64,000 nucleotides of DNA, taken from positions 1 to 64,000 of the forward strand of contig VZSF01000648.1 of the NCBI GenBank assembly GCA_013398295.1, read 5' to 3'. This DNA is from Chionis minor. Lineage: Eukaryota > Chordata > Aves > Charadriiformes > Chionididae. Made by a program: the position numbers and the translations under genes. This document shows positions 34,605 to 45,935 of the stretch, one piece after another (position 1 is the stretch's first letter; each line of letters starts with the position of its first letter). Under the pieces are notes generated by a model that saw only the letters and a list, made by a program, of their open reading frames with translations, was not told the DNA's origin and ran no database searches.

Positions 34605-36050
34605 TGGGGGCAAGCCCAGTGGGTAAAAAGTTGCAAAATTCACGAGATTAAACTTGAATTAAAAAAAAATCTAGATATTTAAATTAAAGGAAAATATTAG
34701 TTGAGGTACCCAGACAAAGCTCTGAGAACAGCAGATGCTTGTTTGCTGTTCATCTCCCACAAAAAATTTGCGTTCTTCTTTCGTGATTGACCTCCAGCTG
34801 CAGGTGGTAACGTCCAGCTCCTGTTGAAAGAGCTGATGTGTTAAGGAGCTGAGGGCTCTCCTGAGTCCACCCATTTGGGTGGTGGGGTTGTATGGGGCAG
34901 GCAGCTGTAGGCGTTCCTGTGGGGTGGATGCCTGCCTGCAGCCCAAGAAGCAAAGCCAACTGTGACCCGTGTTTACTCTCTGGTTGCCCTCTTGATGCTC
35001 AGCCAGTGCACCATGAAGTTACAGGGGCTACTCATGACTTGTGAACTTCATAAACTCCAAGGTATGGGCTTTAATTTTGGAAAACATATTCTGTGAAATA
35101 GATTCCTAGACTTCTGTCCTCAGCATAAGCCTCTGGTGTCTGTTTATCCTGTCTTACTCGCGTAGATCATGAACTCTTCCTTGGTTGTTTCTATAGTGAA
35201 TCCATAACTTCTGTTGTTACCTTAAAGAGATGCCTGCTCCTGACTATAAATAACAGAAGGAGATGCATCCCAGTTGTAAATTACAATAATTTTCCTCTGG
35301 AAGAATTTTAGGTGATTCTATTTTGTGCTTCAGAAATTCTTACGTGTTTTGTTCATGATTGTAGTGGTAGCATGGCAAACTTTTTTGTTTCTCTTTATCC
35401 ATAGAGGGATAAAGGCCGGTGTGGTTTTGTTTAATATAAGTTGCTATGAGTTAAAAAGTGGTGAGAGGAAGATCGGGATATTTTAAGCTTTGGTGCTCAG
35501 ATCTTCTGTGAGTGATTCTACTTGGAAATCACTTCATATTCGTCGTTTAGCGATGCAAAAATTCGAGTCTCCAGCACCAATTAAGCTAGAGCAGAATAGT
35601 GGATCACAGTCTGTCCTGGAGCTCAGGAAAGAGCCTGGAACACACTGAACTGAAGCTGTAGAGCACTTTGAAGACAGATGACCTTTGATTTTAATATTCT
35701 GATGGTGCATAGGGAGCAGCCAGTGCTTCTGAAGAGATACACTCCAAGAGCTTTACTGGTTGGAGTTACCTAAATGCAGGGTCTGTATTTCTGGAGGGGT
35801 AGCATTGCTGCTAAGTGGGGAAGGTGTAAACACCAGAAGAATTGTACAGGGTTTTAGTCAGCTGGATAAGATATAAAGTGGTTCTTGTGGATACTGCATT
35901 TTACAAGCTTGCTGTCCATGAGTTTCTGAGCATACTGCACATCATATAAATCAACTGTAATTATGTACAGTCAGGCAGAGGAGATTAATTCTGAACTCTT
36001 CAAAACACTTTACTCTGCCCAACGGCATCTTTTTGGGCCCTAGTTTTGGC
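34603..36050. other. Non-coding stretch, no gene recognised
   Basis: AT-leaning DNA with a GC-richer patch at 34780-34990. Short frames only. The right half contains the possible LINE scrap listed separately. Confidence 0.45.
35560..35760 (-). repeat. Possible old LINE 3'-part fragment (L2/L3/CR1-like)
   Basis: On the minus strand the segment reads CACTGGCTGCTCCCTATGCA, then AAAATCAAAGG, then TCTTCAAAGTGCTCTACAGC. This resembles the 'HWLPV..RI.FKLLLLTFKALHG' region common to the C-terminal reverse transcriptase part of several ancient vertebrate LINEs. It lies in the same orientation as the CR1 to its right but is separated from it by unrecognised sequence, so it could be a separate element. 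The similarity is recalled, short and unverified. Confidence 0.3.
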
Positions 36051-36059
36051 TAATGTATT

Positions 36060-36640
36060 CTTTATCTTCTGAGTAAATTTTGGTAGAGGCATTTAGCCAT
36101 TTTGTCAGTAAGTCACTGATAACCATTATCCTCTTTGATAAGCCAGATACGCAGACTTTTAAAACTCTCAACACAAGATGTGTTTTCTGAATCTTTAGCT
36201 GTTCCTGTGGTATTTTCTTTTCTGAAATGAATAGACCAGAAATGCATGTTGCCCTTGCTTTTATTGTTCTTTAGATAATACTCTGCCTCCCTGCCTTGCC
36301 TTATACAAAATAATGTTCTTATCCGTCCGGAGGCTATGTTTCCTTGCTTAGCTGCGGAATCGTGCAGGAAGTTTAGCGTCTAGATTGTGTCTGCCATGAC
36401 CCCCAGTCTTTTTTACAGGATTGTTGCCCTCCCGAATGCAGTTCCCCAAGGGTAGCTGTCGTGGTTCTTTTTTTTTTTTTTATTCCTAGGAGTTTGTAAC
36501 TTTGTGTTATTGCTGTATTAAAACCAGCTGTTGTTCAAATAAACTATACCTAGCAAAAAATACACTTTACCAGAAAGTAACCTGATTCGATTTTTGCTTA
36601 CTGTTGCTCCAGGTTTCATGTTCTGTGCAGATGACAAGAA
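36060..36640 (-). repeat. CR1-type LINE fragment, reverse-transcriptase 3' part
   Basis: Read on the minus strand, 36389-36406 encodes LGVMAD, the CR1 word LGVMVD. About 90 bases upstream on that strand a CTCCTAGGAATAAAAA block matches the CACTTAGGAAGGAAAAA block that encodes the HLGRKN word, and between them a CTTGGGGAACTG piece matches the AAATGGGGAATAACTGG segment. Downstream on the same strand (about 36190-36210) GATTCAGAAAAC resembles the AGGTTTAGAAAAC word. A one-base deletion next to LGVMAD and other indels show it is a dead copy. A chance poly(T) run (on +) interrupts it at about 36469. Boundaries are approximate. It is a 5'- and 3'-truncated relic, typical for CR1. Confidence 0.75.
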
Positions 36641-39504
36641 GTGATTTCGTATTTTCTTTCAGCTCCCTGGTAATGGCAATGGACGGCATCCCATCAGGCC
36701 CTTAAAATACCAGAGAAAAAAATATGAGAGGAAGTGAGGTACATGGTGTCATTAGAGATAACACTTACAGGACTCTTAATCCCTAAATTGAACTTCTTGT
36801 ACTTTGCAGTTTGGGTTTGTGTGAACCTAATTACAACTTTGAATTCTTTCTTTTAAATATTGCATGTATGTGGGGGAGTAGTTGTTTTGTTTTTGCTAAG
36901 TAGCGTTTTTCTAAAGAATTGTATTCATACCACTTATGTCCTCTTTCTGAAGGTAAAATTTAATGTTGATACTTCTTTTTGCTCTAGTTCTTATATGAGA
37001 TTAAGTATCAGACAGTTGCACATTTACCATCAACTTATAGTCAAAAGGTACAGTCTTGCAGAGACTTGGCTAAAACTAAATGAATAGCTCTCAATTTCCT
37101 GTGGGTGGGGTTTTTTTGTGTGTGCATGCACGGCTTACCAATAAGGAATAGAGCAACTTTTCTCTTCCGAGATAGCTATGTTGCCAATTCTTATACTGTT
37201 GAAGTAATTTTGTTAAGAGGAAGAAAAGAGTTCATAAATCGTCAAAAGGAATTTGTCTACAAAGTGTGCCAACGGGGTTGGGTCTGTTTTTTGTTTTTCA
37301 TCCTCCATTTTATCAGGAGGAAAAAAAATCCCCAACTCGTCGCTTTAGTACTTCATTAGCTTTTAGTTTTCAAATGCTGAGCCTTAATAGTATACTGCTT
37401 TCATGATTAATTATAACAGTTGCCTGTGAGTATGGTATTTGAACACACCTCTTAGAGATTAAAAAAGTCAAGACTTCCTTAGGAATGTTGTACACAGCCT
37501 CATTTTATGCATCTTGCTGCCCGTTTCTGAAGTAACTTGAAGAATCTGTTTAGGACCGTGCGGGAAGCCTGTGAGGACTGGTGTAATGGTACCCTCCCAC
37601 CAAAACCAACTTCTGATGTCCAGGGAATACTCTGTTTGGTCTGTCCGTCATAAGCTCAGATGAGTTTTACCTCTAATAAATACTAGTTGTGCCACTTTGA
37701 TCCTGTGCATTGCTAGTTTGAAAACTTGAGTGTTATTCTAACAATTGCATACTTTTTCTTATACAGAGGAACAGTGTGCACTTTGTGGCCCTTATTCTAG
37801 TTTGCGCTATTAAAAACAGACAGGCAAATGAGTGGACTTGACTGTGTCCCACTTAAACTTCCTCTGGATTTTTTGAATAGACAACTGGGAAGAACAAATT
37901 ATCTCCTGTCCTTTTCCTGTCTGCTTTCTTCTGCTGGCTTGTGGCTTAATATATCATTCCCTTTTGTAGTCTTAAGAGGGGGTGATGATGAAGTCTAGAA
38001 CTGTTCTCTGAAGTTGAACTAGTTACACCATCAATCCCACTAACAAAATTCAATTGAAGCAGAGCTTTTTGACACAATGCTAGGAGAGGATATCCAACAA
38101 GCTTTTACTGATTGAAAAACATGAAAGATGTGCTTGGGATGTACCTGTGCAGCTTGCTGTGGAACTTTTTCCTTTGATCTTTTGGATGGACTATGCTGCC
38201 TAGAAAACTTCCTTTTTCTACCAGGAGAGCCATCGGGGGCTGCTTGCATTATCTCTCTCGCAATTGATAAACGTGTGTTCCATGTGTCACTTACTTGGAG
38301 AGACCAGCTGTTGTTCCTCAGTTCTGGTTTGAGGGTTGGAGCCAGATAAGGGTGTGTTCTTGTTTCTCCAGTTTCCGGACATGGCGCAAGGGAACGAAAG
38401 GGATGAGATGGCATGCTCTGAATACCCTAGGGAAGAGTGGAGTCTTGAAGTGCTTTGTGGCTCTGACTACTTGAGGCACAAAAGGAGGTGAAAACTATTG
38501 TTTAATTTAGATTTAAGCAGGTACGTAAGGGTCATCTATAGGATAATCTGAAGTTGGTTTCTGGTGAGACCTGTTACTACATGAGGTTTGAGTAAAAGTG
38601 GCAATGGCCGTGTTCAGCAAAACCGTATCTGGCAATGGTTAACGACAAGGTATTCTCTTGCATTAGTGAAGTACTTTTAATAAACAAGAAAGAGGGCTGT
38701 GTGTCCAAATGTCATGTTGATGGATCCTAGTGCAAGAATCAAAACAAGTAATGCTTGTTAAGCACTAGTGAGTCAGGTATAGTTAGGAGCTCCTGTGCTG
38801 TCTGCCATGTAAGACAAGTTCACATTTGCTTAGCCTGCCTTGTTTTCATACATGACTTTTGGTTTTCAGTATTGACTAAATTTGAGATTATTTCCTTATG
38901 TTTTCAGATGTTGCAATAATATTAAAGTGTTAATCCTTTTCTGGTTGCTTGTCCTCTTTTGTATATGTTTATATTTACTTCTTATTAAAGAAATACTACT
39001 ATTCAATTACATAAAAGTGTATTTGAAGAACAGATGGAGAGAGACTGATCTTATATTTTTTTTTTTTGTCCTCATGTTTAAAACAAATTGAGATCTATGT
39101 GATATTTTACTAGCGGTCTCTGGCTTATCCAGGGAAATTATTTTTAAAGACCAGACCCTGAGAGTATTCTTTTCATTTGGAAGGGGTTAACATCAGCTTT
39201 TCGTGTTCAGCCAGTGTGACTGGTATCTGGGATGTAGAAATACAGCTATACAGGTGGTTGTTGGTGAGAATGTTGTTTGTATAAGTAGTTTCCTTAGCAG
39301 GTGATGAACTTCTTCCTTAATGATTTAATTACTTAATCTCAGGAAATCCTTGGGAAGAAAAGATGTCTGGGAAGTTCTGCCAGAGACTTATATAGGCATG
39401 GTAATAGAGGAGGGAAGGGATGACTTCTGAAGTTAGATGCAGGGCTGGAAGCACTGGAGCAAGCATTGGCCAGAAATGCTGAAATAGAGAATAAAATCGG
39501 GGAG
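36641..39504. other. Non-coding stretch, no gene recognised
   Basis: AT-rich sequence with no recognised repeat. A segment at 36677-36751, between a pyrimidine-rich CTTTCAG and a GAG|GTACAT, reads openly as LPGNGNGRHPIRPLKYQRKKYERK, but a TGA falls just before the donor, and its left end abuts the CR1, so I do not call it an exon. The minus-strand 124-codon frame at 38040-38414 has no domain. Confidence 0.45.
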
Positions 39505-39690
39505 GCGGGACATGAGTTCTTAGGCTGGTTTGCCCAACAGCAAGTCACTTCAGCCTGAGTGTGCCTCTGAGTTCCCACCTGTGTGAGATGAATTATAGTA
39601 TGTGCCTCAGAAGTACTGTGAAGGTGCTAAATTAATGCTTTCAGTGGACGATCACAGAATGCTTTGAATAAAGCTTTAGAAAGTGCACAG
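39505..39690 (+). repeat. MIR-type SINE
   Basis: GCAAGTCACTTCAGCCTGAG at 39540-39559, then GTGTGCCTCTGAGTTCCCACCTGTGTGAGATGAATTATAG, track the MIR core 'gcaagtcacttcacctctgtgcctcagtttcccatctgtaaaatggggataata'. They are followed by an ACTGTGAAGGTGCTAAATTAATG block corresponding to 'gttgtgaggctaaattaatg'. No tail or target-site duplications are recognisable, as expected for an old copy. Confidence 0.7.
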
Positions 39691-42600
39691 TGTTCTTGCT
39701 ATTAATACCAAATAGTTTGTGTGTATCTCTTAAATGACAAGGAAAATGAAATGTGCCAGATTTGTGAAGCTGGAGAAACGTTGGCTCGTTATTTTGAAAG
39801 AGCTGGAAAGTGCAGAGAAGGGAGGATTGAAATCTAGGTATGTAGGAAAAAAAAATCCCATGAACTGTGATCATGGATGTGGTTTTGAAATCCTTCGTTT
39901 TGTTGCCTTGTGTCTATAGATGAGCTTTGTAGGTGGCTGAGTGTTTCTGAGCAGGGTGAGAGGGAGGAGAGTGCTCACCAATGCAGAGTAATGCACGGCA
40001 GAGGAAGCTGCTGCTCAAACTCTTTATTTGAAGAAAAGGTAACAAACCAGGAACTGCTATAGTCCTTTTCTTAAATAGGAAATGTAGGCGACCACAAAAG
40101 ACAAGCACAGAGCTAAGTGACTGGCTGGAACTTATATTAGAAATCTGAAGTTACAAGAAACGGTCTCTCGGCCTACTTTGCCGTTCGGATCATACTTCAA
40201 AAGCTGAATAAAAAGGCCAATATACAACCCTCCAGCAGAATAATAATTAGCGGCATTTTAAGCCGCGTGTCCACAGTAGGGTTTTCCTTTCAAGTGATGT
40301 CTTCATCTGCTCAGTTCGATGTCGCTGAGATGCAGACACTCTTCATGGTGGGGGGGTGGAACTTTGCTGTCCTGTCCGAGCTGCCCCATCTTTGGAGTGT
40401 CTCTGTCTGCCTTGCCCAGGGTCGTCTTCTGCTCCACCACGGTCTTGATGTGAGTTCAGAAAAAATCCCTTGGTTTGCTTGAAGCCAGTTCACAGAGAAT
40501 GGGAAAGATTCACGTCGTCTCGGATGGCTGGAGCTTCTCGCTGTATTTCGGTTATTTTAGTTGGTAACAGTGAGGTGTGAACTTCCTCTGAGCAGGTGAG
40601 AAATGAAAGCCCTGCCTCTCTCTTGCTTGGGATACTAGCATGCTCAGAAATGAGGAAACTGCTACCCTTTAACTCTGTGATGGAGGTTAAAACGCGCGCA
40701 CACAAAAAAAAGCCCAAACCTCTCTTATTCAGCGAAGTGAGTCCTCAGCTCGGCTGTTTAGGAACAGCTACGTGATGATTGGGGTGTTCTTCTGATGGAC
40801 AAGTTGGCCATCCTTTGCTAGTTCTGACCAATAAAACATTTTATTTTTAAAAGAGCTCTGGTGAATATGTTCTTAGCTAATCAAGTTAAATATCCTGGGG
40901 AAAGCTTTGTGGCTAGAAATTAATTCTGGTAATTAATTCTGTTGTGCTAGGGTTCAACAAATGGCTGCACTGGTTTTACTTAAGCAATGCTAACCTGAGG
41001 AGATGTGTTGAAACTTCTTTGACCTTTGTTGGAAAGTTAAAGCTTGATTAAACTTTAGCCTAGGAAAAGAACAACTTTAGGTCTACACTATGGTGTTTCC
41101 GCCCCCTAAATAAATCCACGTGGGCAAAGCAGCACTGGGTACTTGGATCTGGCGTCTAGACCCCTACTTTTCAAGGGAATCCTCCCATCAACTGATGTCC
41201 AGCTCTGTTGTGAGGATGGGTTCAGACTCTTGTGCTCCTCTTTGTGTGCTACTTTTTCAGCACACCATTGCAATGCTGGTGCCATTTGTCTAAAAAATAA
41301 GGTTCTCTTACACTAGAAAAGCAAAAGTAGTGCAACTGACTTGGTACTTTTGTCTGTAAATATTACTGTTATTTAATAGTGGTAGGAATTTTCCTTTATG
41401 AGCTGAAAGCACAAAAAGAACTATGTTCTGACAAGTTGTTCTGACTCAACTTCAACCATCTTTTTTTAATAGTCGTTAAATGCTTTATTGTATATGAAAA
41501 ACAAAACAAAAACATTTTTGTATTGGAACAATGAGTATCTGATATGACAGCATAGAGCAAAAGTTTATTATGCATATACAGTTGAAATAAGTTAACTTGT
41601 TTAAACCGTATTGTAGACACAGTGCTCCTGCATTTGAAAAAGTTTCATGACTCCATATAACCATATCAACATGTTTCCATAGTTAATTTCCAGCCTACAA
41701 TTGTATTATCTTTTGTCTAATGGAACATCATCATATTAAGTAAACTAATAACCATAATGCTAATGTTGCTGATGCTTTATTAGATACTACATTTAAAAAA
41801 AACCCAAAACAACAAACCGCAATCCTGCATTCACTTAACCAGGATGTGTTTTAACTCATGAAGCTTTTCTGTGAGGGGGAAAATGAAGGTTACATTTAAA
41901 AATAATGTATCCGCTGCTCAAAATGGACCAGAGTACAACAGTATGCCATACTGTTGCTTGTGAGGACATCAAGTATACTTCCAGTGCTCTTCAGCACTTC
42001 TCTGCAAAGAGGAACACATTTCATACTGGGACTTCTGTCACATTTATGTATGTCTACTTGTATGAAGCAAATAGAGAAAAAATGGCAGTGAGTATAAATG
42101 GGTGATGAGGCAAAGTAATCGATTGGGAAGGAAATGGAGAACTACAAGCCTTTAGTTAGTAGAACTGAGATGATTTTATTTCAAGATCACTAATGATTAT
42201 ACTGAACAAAGTTATTTCTTGTTAAACTTGAAAACACCACCAAAAATCAGGAGTATGGCAAATAATCACATGGCCTTTGTCATGCAGGGGATGAGCTATG
42301 GACTTATTTGAGTTGTATGAATGCTAGCACAGACCAGTCCACCTTTGTACATTATGCAGAGGGAAGGGCTTGCTACATTCTGGAGAGCAGTTTATATTGA
42401 AAAGGAGCTGGGGTGACAGTAAAAAGCTAACAAAAGACCAAGCCCTTGTAGCACTAATAAAGAATGGATGCAGCCTTTGGATGCAAAAGCCAAACGTGTC
42501 CTGTAGGAGTATATAGTATTACCAGTGCATGGTGGCACAGAGTCACGAGTGGAATAGAGAGTCCTGTTCTTGCGTGTCTGCTTTAGGAAAACATACTTAA

Positions 42601-42699
42601 AGAAGAAAAAAAAAAAGGTTTTAGAGAGCTGAGAGATTGATTACAGTTGGAAAACCTGTTTTAATGTTAGAAAATTTTTTTTCAATAAAGTAAGCACAC
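39691..42699. other. Non-coding stretch, no gene recognised
   Basis: About 3 kb of AT-rich single-copy-looking DNA. It holds a short tandem repeat (AATTAATTCTG at 40918-40928 and 40931-40941, period 13), a dinucleotide-like GCGCGCACAC run near 40692, and A-runs near 41795 and 42609. No coding signal is seen. Confidence 0.45.
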
Positions 42700-43085
42700 T
42701 AGGCTTTTTAAGTGAAGTGCCTGAGTTGTATATATCTATAGAGGAGAGAAAGTTCAAAGCTCTTCAGTTTAGTAGGAGGAGGTGTAATGAGATTGAATAG
42801 CTGAAAGCTGAAACCAGATGAATCTGGGCTAGTTGTAACACACAAATTATTAAGTAGGATGAATTACTCGCTGAAACAACTCCTTTTGGATGTGATGGAT
42901 TCTTGATCACTTGCTTGTGAGTTAGAACTGTGTGTTTTTAGCAAGTGAAACTATTGCTGATGTATGTGTTCTGGACACCTTAAGAAATAGTCTATCTGCA
43001 TGTAGGTCTGTAGCACATCTGGGGTGGGAGGTCAGAGGGGTGATCGCAATGGTCTGCGAGAGGTGGGCAGAGACCACCTGATGCT
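42700..43085 (+). repeat. CR1-type LINE 3' end
   Basis: The order of words matches the terminal part of an old CR1 subfamily found in turtles and birds: GGTGTAATGAGATTGAATAG and GCTGAAAGCTGAAACCAGATGAATCTGGG (42781-42830) correspond to '(ggtgtaacgagatccaatgg) ctggaagttgaagctagacaaattcag'. AACAACTCCTTTTGGATGTGATGGATTCTTGATCACTTG (42876-42914) corresponds to 'aacaacttaccaagggatgtggtggattctccatcacttg'. GGGAGGTCAGAGGGGTGATCGCAATGGTC (43026-43054) corresponds to 'ggaggtcagactagatgatcataatggtcc', near the 3' terminus. It is diverged and non-functional, oriented with + as coding. Confidence 0.82.
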
Positions 43086-45640
43086 GTGAAACAACGTGCC
43101 AGCCAAGTCTGGGGTTTGTGCTCCTATCCCCAGTACCATCTCTAGCAGGTTAGTGAGGTTTTCTGGTTTGTTGCTTCTTTTCTCTTTTTGACAAATCTGC
43201 TCGGTTTTGATTCATGACTCAAAAGGGAGAAAACAGAATTTAAGTCCTACCTACCCATCTGTGGCGAGAGGGACATCTGTAGTAAGAGGAGGGAGAGTTC
43301 TGAGGGGCTTTTGTTGGGGTTTCTTTTAGTAGTTGGGGGTGTTTTGTTTGGGGGTTTTTGGTTTTTTTTGTAGGAAGATGAAAGGTGTCAGACAAACGAA
43401 GTTTTGCATCTGTGCAGGTATCCTGCTGGAGTAAAGAACTGTAGAATAGAGAGGAAAATGAACTTATGATCAAGGGGCTTATGCAGTTTTTGCTTGGTCT
43501 TTTGGGAAGTATGTGGATTTGTATGAGTCATGGAAAACAAAAACCTAATGCACTGGGGATCCTCCCCTTTTAGGTTTTCCAGATTCATTCTGTATTGGTA
43601 GCAATTGGATTCTTTTTTTTTTTCTTGTGACTGTTTGTTTACCCATATAAAATAAAGTTTGTCTTAATTTAATTTGAAATAGAGACACGTTTCCATCACC
43701 ATGTCAAACTTCTGGCACACTTTATGCAACTTAATGTCTTAAAACCAGATGAATTGTGCTTCTTGTCCCCACGGTGGCAATGCTTGTGTAGAAGTCTCTA
43801 TCTAAATTGTGTTGGGGGGTAGGCCTTTTGTGGAGAATGAAGTGTGGTGTTTTAGTGAAAATCCAGTGTACTTGTTGCATTTGCCTTGTTATGACAGAGC
43901 TCTGTTTCACTGAGTACGGGAAGCTCTGTGATGGCAGAGAAAATGCCACTGCCTTCACTTCTGACACATACTGAGTGTGAATTATTTATGGTACTTCATT
44001 GTAAATGGAGTGTTCAGTAGTATATTTGTAAATAATGAATTCTTTATGACAGGACATCTGTGTGTCTGGATCCTGTGTCACAGAACTGGTTTTCTAAATA
44101 CACTTTATGATAAGATATCTATCCCTTTTCCTAGGTTGCCCTGTAATAAAGTACCTCTGTATTCCTGCTATATCTTACCTGTTTTGACTCTTGACTTATA
44201 AATGATAGATACATACGTAAAAGTTTGTGCTGTTTATTGTGAGCTGATAGGGTGTTACATTCATTTTATAATAAGTAGGTATCTTTATATGTAAGCATTC
44301 TTTGTGTTGTGTAAAATCAGGTTAGTGGAAGACTTATGTGGCATGTAAATTGTTTACTTCTGACTTTCCTGAAGGTGCGTATTTTTGTAAGACAGTACTT
44401 TTTTATTATTATTAATTAATAAAATGTAGTTTATGGTTATGCCACTGGTCTGTGGAGGTAATGAAAATGCAGTGTGCAATTCAGTATGGCCATACAGATG
44501 GGGCATGATTGCCTGTTTGGCCCAGTATGTGACTTTGGGACTGACCTCTTCCTGTGCTTGTTTGTGGAATTTGAGCAGGACTCACTTGAAGGCTTTATTT
44601 TTGTAGGACCCTCTTACACTGCGTTTCCTAACAGGACACTAGTGAAACTTTTCTGGCTCTTCAGGATGTCAGCGGCAACACTGAACATAAACTGTGTACC
44701 CTCTGCAAAATGTTAATGCTGCCCTTTAAGCATCCTGCCTAGTTGCTTCTTGCCCATGGGGTTTTGGAAGAGGATGCTTTACCTGCGCCTGCCTGCAATC
44801 TCCCTCCTGCGTGAGCATGGGGAGCGTTTTGGTGGCTCAGGAGAAGCTGCCATCTTGGGGAACGGTAGATACGTGGCCCACCAGTGGGTGGCTGAAGGGC
44901 TCGACCTTGCCTGTGCTGGCTCACCTACTTGGGCGGCTGTGTGGTGAACCAAGCCACTAAAAAGATCCAAGTCAGAAAAATAATTTTCTATGAGGAAAAG
45001 GCTAGTTTGTCACCCAGCCTGTCTCAGTAACCTGTTTTTCCGTGTGTTCCACAGCCGGATCCTGCTAGCTCAGTGAGGGGGCGGCTGGCTGGGGTCAAGG
45101 CTGGGAGCTCTGCCAGGCAGATGGGCAGTGGAGCCCTGGGCAAGGTGGGAGGCTGGCTGGCCTGCTTGCTGGCCAGCGTGGTCTGGAGGCGTGTTTGGAG
45201 CGACTGCGGAGGGAGCAGCACTGTTACCGTCTTGGCCTCGTTTGCTCCGCCAATGTGATGCACTGGTTAACAGTGCCACATGGATGAAAAATGTGCCAAG
45301 AGGGGAAGAACACTTTCATTTTGGTGTGCTAAAAATACTGAAGAAATGCTGTTTTTTCCTTTTGCAAAGAGGATGGGGAGTTTTCCATTAAACTGCCTGC
45401 TGCATATACCCTCCCTTGCCAGTGCATGGTGCCCAGGCAGCAATGTGCCAGCCTGGTCCCCTGCCATCCTCCTCTCTCCTGCCCATCCCTTCTCTTCCCT
45501 TTTTTGTTTTTCACCCCTCTCTAATTACTCCATTACTCCCAGGAACTTCGTACTGGCTGTCAGTTACTCAGCTTTGCAGCTAATGTACTCGTAAGCCTTT
45601 TTAATTCCCTCAAAAAGAGAAAGAAGTTACTGCGGGATGC
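43086..45640. other. Non-coding stretch, no gene recognised
   Basis: T/G-rich low complexity at 43310-43372, a T-run at 43611, AT-rich DNA to 44730, then a GC-richer segment (44740-45260) with many CTGGCTGG/GGCTGG words and overlapping frames on both strands but no domain. No recognised repeat. Confidence 0.45.
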
Positions 45641-45935
45641 CCACCTGCCCCTGCGCAGCGGCTGCGGTTGCCTAGCAGCCGGCGGGAGGCAACGGGAGGA
45701 GCAGCTCGCCCCTCCTTGAATCATCTGCCGAGAGAAATGAGAAGACAGTTATTACTGGTTAGGTTTATTAACATCTCCCCCCCTCCCCCCCCCCATCTCT
45801 CGCGCACGCACACAACTCTTACCTGCCTCGGCTCAGCAGCTTCTCGTGAGCTGTGAAATGGAGTCTCCTGCATCGAAGCAACCCTCGCTGCTCCCAGGCT
45901 CATGTGAAATAACGCAGTGACCCTCGCGGGCAACT
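45641..45935. promoter_or_regulatory. CpG-rich patch with an RFX X-box-like site
   Basis: This 300-base segment is richer in CpG than anything since the left island. GTTGCCTAGCAGC at 45667-45679 matches the RFX X-box (GTTGCCTAGCAAC) at 12 of 13 bases, and a further GGCAAC half-site lies at 45688-45693. A C-run follows (about 45777-45794), then CGCGCACGCACAC. X-boxes are bound by RFX factors in promoters of ciliary and other genes. On the minus strand CAG|GTAAGAG forms a strong splice donor with its exon side ending at 45823, so an alternative or antisense first exon is possible. The CpG level is well below that of the 1-310 island, so the call is tentative. Confidence 0.4.

Noticed and set aside
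36677..36751. Apparent exon (CTTTCAG acceptor, GAG|GTACAT donor)
   Set aside because: The only open frame hits a TGA just before the donor, and the left part abuts a CR1 relic.
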